DNA of 10,642 bases from positions 36,044-46,685 of the forward strand of contig MU616741.1 of NCBI GenBank assembly GCA_025201705.1, given 5' to 3'. How positions within the stretch are numbered: the stretch's first letter is position 1; every line of letters begins with the position of its first letter. A model generated the notes under the pieces. The model saw only the letters and a list, made by a program, of their open reading frames with translations, made no database searches and had not been told where the DNA came from. A program made the position numbers and the translations under genes. This document shows, piece by piece, positions 7,958-10,642 of this stretch. The DNA comes from Dissophora ornata (Eukaryota > Mortierellomycota > Mortierellomycetes > Mortierellales > Mortierellaceae).

Positions 7958-8521
7958 ATGGCTGCCATCAACAACATCACCGACATCTCATCCGAGGTTC
8001 AGGAGACCATCGCCCCACTCCCCAACATCGCCTTTGTTGAGCCTGACCGCCGCGGACGAGACCACTCCGTGACACCCCTCGAGGAAGACGTTGTTGCCCA
8101 AGATTTCAACTCAATGTCTGGGTCCACGAGCAGGACCCGCCGCACCTCTTTGGGTGCCTTTGTTGAGCGCCTCCGATCCCGATCCCGATCCCACTCTCGC
8201 CAGCGCCCTTCCGAGGGCGATCTCCCCATGGACCGTACCAACACCCAGTCCTCCATCGGATCAACGTCCTCTCGCAAGTCGTCCAAGTCCAGATCTGGAT
8301 CCCGATCGAGGTCAGAGGACAACGGCCCCTATGCTGACGTTGTTCGCGCTCAGAACGAATTCATGGAGAAGCTGAGGGATGAGCAGGAGAAGAACCACAT
8401 CACCCATAACGCTGATGGCATTCCTATCCCTCCTCGCTCTCGTCCTTCATCTCGAAGTGGAAGCCGACGATCAAGTATCTCCCATGCCTTGGGGCTCGAC
8501 AAGCCCTTACTGGCCCTCTAA
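7958..8521 (+). CDS. Small RS-rich phospho-motif protein, paralogue A (hypothetical)
   Basis: This is a single-exon gene of 187 residues; the ATG context AACAATCATGG and the CA-rich leader support the start. The family function is unknown to me. In order: acidic/neutral N-terminus (1-30); RRGRDHSVTP (31-40); a basophilic kinase site RRTSLGAF (61-68) leading into RLRSRSRSHSRQR (71-83); a Ser/Thr/Arg linker with RSGSRSRS (112-119); then a conserved module from Y125 to P159 with YADV, RAQ, FMEKLR, KNHITHN and PIPP; and a tail RRSSISHALGLDKPLLAL to the stop. There is no signal peptide or membrane segment. The central part is probably disordered, the FMEKLR segment probably helical. RRxS sites suggest PKA-like phosphorylation (inferred). 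A paralogue lies 1 kb downstream in the same orientation. Confidence 0.85.
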   Translation: MAAINNITDISSEVQETIAPLPNIAFVEPDRRGRDHSVTPLEEDVVAQDFNSMSGSTSRTRRTSLGAFVERLRSRSRSHSRQRPSEGDLPMDRTNTQSSIGSTSSRKSSKSRSGSRSRSEDNGPYADVVRAQNEFMEKLRDEQEKNHITHNADGIPIPPRSRPSSRSGSRRSSISHALGLDKPLLAL

Positions 8522-8621
8522 AGCATTAGACGAAGAAAAAAAAACCATCTCAATCACGCATAGTGTCCCATTTTCTATTTTTCTCTTTGCATCACCATCA
8601 AGAGTAACACTAAAGTCATGT

Positions 8622-8637
8622 AATAAAAACCAATAAA
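8622..8637 (+). terminator. Paired AATAAA polyadenylation signals of paralogue A
   Basis: Two exact AATAAA hexamers (8622-8627 and 8632-8637) lie about 100-115 bases after the stop codon in an AT-rich 3' tail, marking the likely 3' end of the transcript. Confidence 0.65.
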
Positions 8638-9417
8638 TCAATCGGCATTGCAACGAAAAACACTTTCGCCCCGAAAAGGTGACTTTCTCTTACTCAATGC
8701 ATTCGCGTTGAAACAGTCTTTACTACGAAAACGAAATGCAGACGAACAGCCTGCTCATAGGCGTATTTTCTTCTTTTTCTTGATTTCCTCAAGAGCGAAA
8801 GCCCAAAAAATGCGCCTTCGATTTAAGCCTACGATGGATGTTTCTAGATACGCATGTTCATGCAAGATGCATGAACATGTGAATTGACATCTATTCTCCA
8901 CACCACAAAGTGTTTCGCCTGATCATAATGTCCACCCACAATGGTCATGTTGGCATAACTAGGAAAGTCAAGAATTTGATGGAGCATGCATGTGATGAAT
9001 GTGGTGGTATCCTTACCGAGAACTGTCGCATATCCTTCCCCAATGCACGCTTCTGCGCTTCTGTAGTGACACTGTCTCGGGAGTGACAAAGAAGGCGCAG
9101 AAGAAACAAGATCAGATGATTAATCAACTGACTCTGGAGAGGGCTCTCATTTTGACATGGATTCCAAAAAAAGCAAACAATTGAGGCTGCGCCTTTCGTC
9201 GGACTTCTACCGAGGATTTGACAGAGACGCTCGCGCCCGGGACTTTTTTCCACATGATTCTGGCGCGTTCTTCGGACAATAACCGGGGGTCACGATGTCA
9301 TGCCAAGAAAGTGTTCTGCGGCACTCTTTAATTTATTTTTAGTTTAAGAATAGTCCTTACTTTATTCCTGTTTGGGAACTGAGGTCCCCCCCCCACTGCG
9401 GGGCTTCTTGAAAAAAG
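8638..9417. other. Intergenic region between the RS-rich paralogues
   Basis: No supported gene lies here. An 81-codon minus ORF (8844-9089) reads across a perfect hairpin and is treated as doubtful. The last 150 bases carry T-rich stretches and a run of 9 Cs (9386-9394) before the TATA box of the second paralogue. No obvious similarity to the promoter of the first paralogue was seen beyond TATA and C-rich patches. Confidence 0.5.
8853..8879. repeat. Perfect 12-bp inverted repeat with 3-base loop
   Basis: CATGTTCATGCA (8853-8864) is exactly complementary to TGCATGAACATG (8868-8879), with AGA between them. This forms a tight 27-base hairpin containing ATGCAT-like cores. It lies about 340 bases past the first RS-rich gene and outside its polyadenylation signals. 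Confidence 0.8.
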
Positions 9418-9424
9418 TATAAAG
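9418..9424 (+). promoter_or_regulatory. TATA box of the second RS-rich gene
   Basis: TATAAAG lies about 100 bases before the ATG at 9522, the same spacing class as in the first paralogue. A CA-rich leader (about 9441-9500) follows it. Confidence 0.6.
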
Positions 9425-9521
9425 CCTCGGTCTCCCCGTGCCAATATCACAAGTAAACACGACAATCCACACCACCCTCAAGCAAGTACACTCCAAAAGA
9501 AAAACTTCTCTTATTCATACT

Positions 9522-10067
9522 ATGCATCAAACTGCCAACACCAACGACGTCAGCAACACCACCATCAGCAACACCCGTCCTTCCATCCAGTTCAACCATG
9601 ACGACGATACCCGCGGCCGTGACCATGTCACCCACCCAATCTCGAAGTCCAAGCCTGCCAGCGCCGCATTGACTGGCACCAGCATCCCTTTAACCAAGAC
9701 CGCAACCACTGATTCCTCCAAGAGTCGCCGCTCCGTCCTGTCCGCCTTTGCAGACCGTCTTCGTTCTCGCTCTCTATCCCATTCCCGTTCTCGATCGCGA
9801 TCCAAGGGTCCACGTAGCAGCCTCGACGCTAATGACGGCGAGGTTGAGGAATTCAAATACTCTCAACGCCGTTCGTCCGAATTTGGCGGTGGGTATGCCG
9901 ATGTGGCACGCGCGCAGGCCTTGTTCATGGAAAAACTGCGGGAGGAGCAGGCTAAGAACCACATTACCCACAACGTAGACGGGCTGCCGATCCCACCCCC
10001 AACTGAGCATCGTCGATCGAGTTTGACGCACATATTGGGCATGGATAAGCCATTGCTCGCTCGCTAA
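9522..10067 (+). CDS. Small RS-rich phospho-motif protein, paralogue B (hypothetical)
   Basis: This is a single exon of 181 residues. The open frame extends upstream to a GTG at 9438, but that lies in the likely leader right after the TATA box, so ATG 9522 is chosen. The layout mirrors paralogue A: a Thr/Asn-rich start; RGRDHVTHP (31-39); a kinase site RRSVLSAF (69-76) followed by RLRSRSLSHSRSRSRSK (79-95); RRSS (117-119); the C-terminal module from Y125 to P159, which falls at the same residue numbers as in A and is identical at 28 of 35 positions by eye; and the tail RRSSLTHILGMDKPLLAR. The N-terminal third is barely alignable, so constraint is concentrated in the module and tail. No signal peptide, membrane segment or known catalytic motif is seen. 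The function is unknown; an adaptor or regulatory phosphoprotein is only a guess. Confidence 0.85.
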   Translation: MHQTANTNDVSNTTISNTRPSIQFNHDDDTRGRDHVTHPISKSKPASAALTGTSIPLTKTATTDSSKSRRSVLSAFADRLRSRSLSHSRSRSRSKGPRSSLDANDGEVEEFKYSQRRSSEFGGGYADVARAQALFMEKLREEQAKNHITHNVDGLPIPPPTEHRRSSLTHILGMDKPLLAR

Positions 10068-10167
10068 AAGCTGTTCACACACTCCTGTTGTATTTTACTG
10101 CTCCCCCCCCCCATTTCATTTTCCACAGCACACAAACATCTATACACTTTGTATAATAGCTCTGATT

Positions 10168-10173
10168 AATAAA
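10168..10173 (+). terminator. AATAAA polyadenylation signal of paralogue B
   Basis: An exact AATAAA lies 100 bases after the stop codon in an AT-rich stretch, following a run of 10 Cs (10103-10112) in the 3' UTR. The distance matches that seen in paralogue A. Confidence 0.6.
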
Positions 10174-10262
10174 ATAACAAAATTGCAAACCTAGTTGAGC
10201 TACATGGTCAGGGACGACCGACGTTTACTACGCGCGTGTTGTGGAGATGTCATCTATAATGG

Positions 10263-10575
10263 TTGACGCTCTCCAAGCAATATGCAACCACCTCCAAGGA
10301 GAATATTAAAATACCCTTTGCCCAGCCCGGTGATATCGTCATTTCTGCCGATAGTGATATGTTGGCCTACGCATCCGTCGTGACACTTTGGCGGCCAGTC
10401 TCCCGAAATCTTATTCTCGTCTACAGCCTTCCTGACCTCCTCAGGACCATCGGTCTCTCTCGAACTCAGCTTACCGCTCTTGCCATCGTCTCCCGGAACG
10501 ACTACCAGAGAAACATCTACTCTCTCGGACCAGCTACCAATTACAGGATCATCAAGGCCATCGGAGACAGAACAG
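10263..10575 (+). CDS. XPG/FEN1-like nuclease, middle exon (partial; 5' end not found)
   Basis: This open exon ends at a GTAAAG donor (10576, phase 1) and its intron runs off the right edge. It encodes PGDIVISADSDMLAYAS, which fits the XPG-I motif (DSD with Leu/Ala/Tyr following). It continues as TLWRPVSRNLILVYSLPDLL, LSRTQLTALAIVSRNDYQ (the position of the GSDY motif of FEN1, here RNDY) and IYSLGPATNYRIIKAI, a helix-hairpin-helix-like element. Family members are structure-specific nucleases using acidic metal-binding residues; two Asp of the DSD and the NDY Asp are present here. The left boundary is unclear: a stop at 10257 precedes it, 10263 is a TTG, and a possible acceptor is CTCCAAG at 10298. 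No N-terminal XPG-N exon is seen in the 190 bases before it, so it may be 5'-truncated. From memory, similar copies are multicopy in Mortierella. Confidence 0.7.
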
Positions 10576-10642
10576 GTAAAGTTTTGTTAAAAACATGTTG
10601 TTATTGGCAACTCCTATTTTTTTGGCTCTAATCGCAACCACC

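Noticed and set aside
7999..8322. 107-codon minus ORF rich in Asp/Arg
   Set aside because: It is an antisense shadow of the RS-repeat coding region of paralogue A (Asp/Arg repeats mirror CGATCC-type codons).
8844..9089. 81-codon minus-strand ORF with a fairly protein-like middle
   Set aside because: Its C-terminal end is encoded by the perfect hairpin, there is no leader or polyadenylation signal, and no family was recognised. It could still be a relic exon, but support is too thin.
9386..9394. Poly-C runs (9 Cs here and 10 Cs at 10103-10112) as functional elements
   Set aside because: Homopolymer runs are common and error-prone in assemblies; nothing links them to a specific function beyond lying in untranslated or promoter DNA.
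1..10642. tRNA, rRNA, CRISPR, transposase or prokaryotic operon signals
   Set aside because: No tRNA A/B-box pairs, repeat-spacer arrays, transposase motifs or ribosome-binding sites were found, and the introns show the DNA is eukaryotic.

Overview
The window reads as nuclear DNA of a filamentous early-diverging fungus, most likely Mortierellomycotina (Mortierella and relatives). The evidence is short introns of 60-93 bp with GTAAGT-like donors and CTAAC-type branch sites, AATAAA polyadenylation signals, A- or CA-rich leaders, and above all the protein families present. The family resemblances come from memory, because no search could be run, so the taxonomic placement is an inference.

Layout, left to right. 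(1) 1-1244, minus: the 5' part of a large gene with one clear intron. It encodes a TPR-like N-terminus, a Pro-rich linker and a helical region typical of Mortierella NLR/STAND-like multidomain proteins; it runs off the left edge. (2) 1245 to about 3500: mostly non-coding, with at best one weak coding relic on the minus strand (1890-2210). (3) 3747-5354, plus: a nearly full-length but broken bleomycin hydrolase (papain-like C1B aminopeptidase) gene. Its three introns and its Cys/His/Asn triad are still recognisable, but it carries four in-frame stops and three frame disruptions. (4) 5485-6327, minus: the 5' portion of a long-chain acyl-CoA synthetase gene, frameshifted by a 20-bp tandem duplication, internally deleted, and cut off before the ATP-binding motif. 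It converges tail to tail on the hydrolase relic, so 3.7-6.3 kb is a pocket of decaying genes. (5) 6.4-7.7 kb: non-coding or relic sequence with a tiny ORF starting MGCVSSK and a possible exon fragment. (6) 7958-8521 and 9522-10067, both plus: two intact single-exon paralogues of 187 and 181 aa. Each has a TATA box and AATAAA signal(s), an RS-dipeptide segment, basophilic kinase sites, and a strongly conserved C-terminal module. (7) About 10263-10575, plus: an exon of an XPG/FEN1-like nuclease whose N-terminal part is not visible and which runs off the right edge by way of an intron.

Nothing shows these genes working together in one pathway. The best candidate for something undescribed is the tandem pair of small Ser/Arg-rich proteins, which look expressed, duplicated and under selection in their C-terminal module. 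The remainder looks like a dynamic accessory region: an NLR-like gene at one edge, decaying metabolic genes in the middle, and a multicopy nuclease-like family at the other edge.
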